From positions 1 to 12,292 of the forward strand of contig CAZYBE010000058.1 in NCBI GenBank assembly GCA_964645765.1: a stretch of DNA of 12,292 nucleotides, written 5' to 3'. The notes beneath the pieces were generated by a model that saw only the letters and a list, made by a program, of their open reading frames with translations, was not told the origin of the DNA and made no database searches. Shown piece after piece: positions 12,254 through 12,292 of this stretch; the stretch's first letter is position 1, and each line of letters opens with the position of its first letter. The stretch comes from CAZGMN01 sp964645765 (GTDB lineage Bacteria > Acidobacteriota > Aminicenantia > Aminicenantales > Aminicenantaceae). Made by a program: the position numbers and the translations under genes.

Positions 12254-12292
12254 AACAGAAAGAAAACCTCTTTTCAGGGAAATCTATTTAAT

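Overview
The window looks like chromosome from a two-membrane (Gram-negative) bacterium of moderate GC. It encodes LptE, which works in lipopolysaccharide assembly at the outer membrane, together with ordinary bacterial housekeeping genes (leuS, holA, rpsT, murJ, dtd). The organism cannot be named from the sequence. An uncultivated Acidobacteriota/Aminicenantes-type lineage would fit the mix of genes, but that is only a guess.

Layout. (1) 1-640, minus: the N-terminal part of a Tat-exported, PLP-dependent class V aminotransferase-like protein, cut by the window edge and GC-richer than the rest. A good promoter lies about 120 bp upstream. (2) 965-1651, minus: a small secreted protein of unknown function. 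(3) 1722-3751, minus: murJ (lipid II flippase) and dtd (D-aminoacyl-tRNA deacylase), overlapping by 4 bp. (4) 3845-4120, plus: rpsT, divergent from murJ and with a near-consensus promoter. (5) 4113-8191, minus: leuS-lptE-holA, a tight operon whose end overlaps the end of rpsT by 8 bp. (6) 8678-11360, plus: a three-gene ABC importer of the cobalamin/heme/siderophore type (ATPase, periplasmic binding protein, permease), joined by two ATGA overlaps. (7) 11629-12207, plus: a small membrane protein resembling the mitochondrial K+/H+-exchange-related family.

The most unusual content is not protein coding. Two elements of about 150 nt, at 8402-8549 and 11441-11590, lie on either side of the ABC importer in the same orientation. 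Both fold into the same three-way-junction design. The loops, the junctions and the tandem G.A mismatches are the same in both copies. The helices differ in sequence but stay paired, so compensatory changes are visible. I do not recognise the family. It could be an undescribed structured RNA or a small hairpin-type mobile repeat.

Functionally, leuS/dtd/rpsT (translation and tRNA proofreading), holA (replication clamp loader) and murJ/lptE (cell envelope) are core genes. The importer brings in a metal chelate, most likely a corrinoid. I see no CRISPR array, tRNA, rRNA, integrase, transposase or convincing intrinsic terminator.
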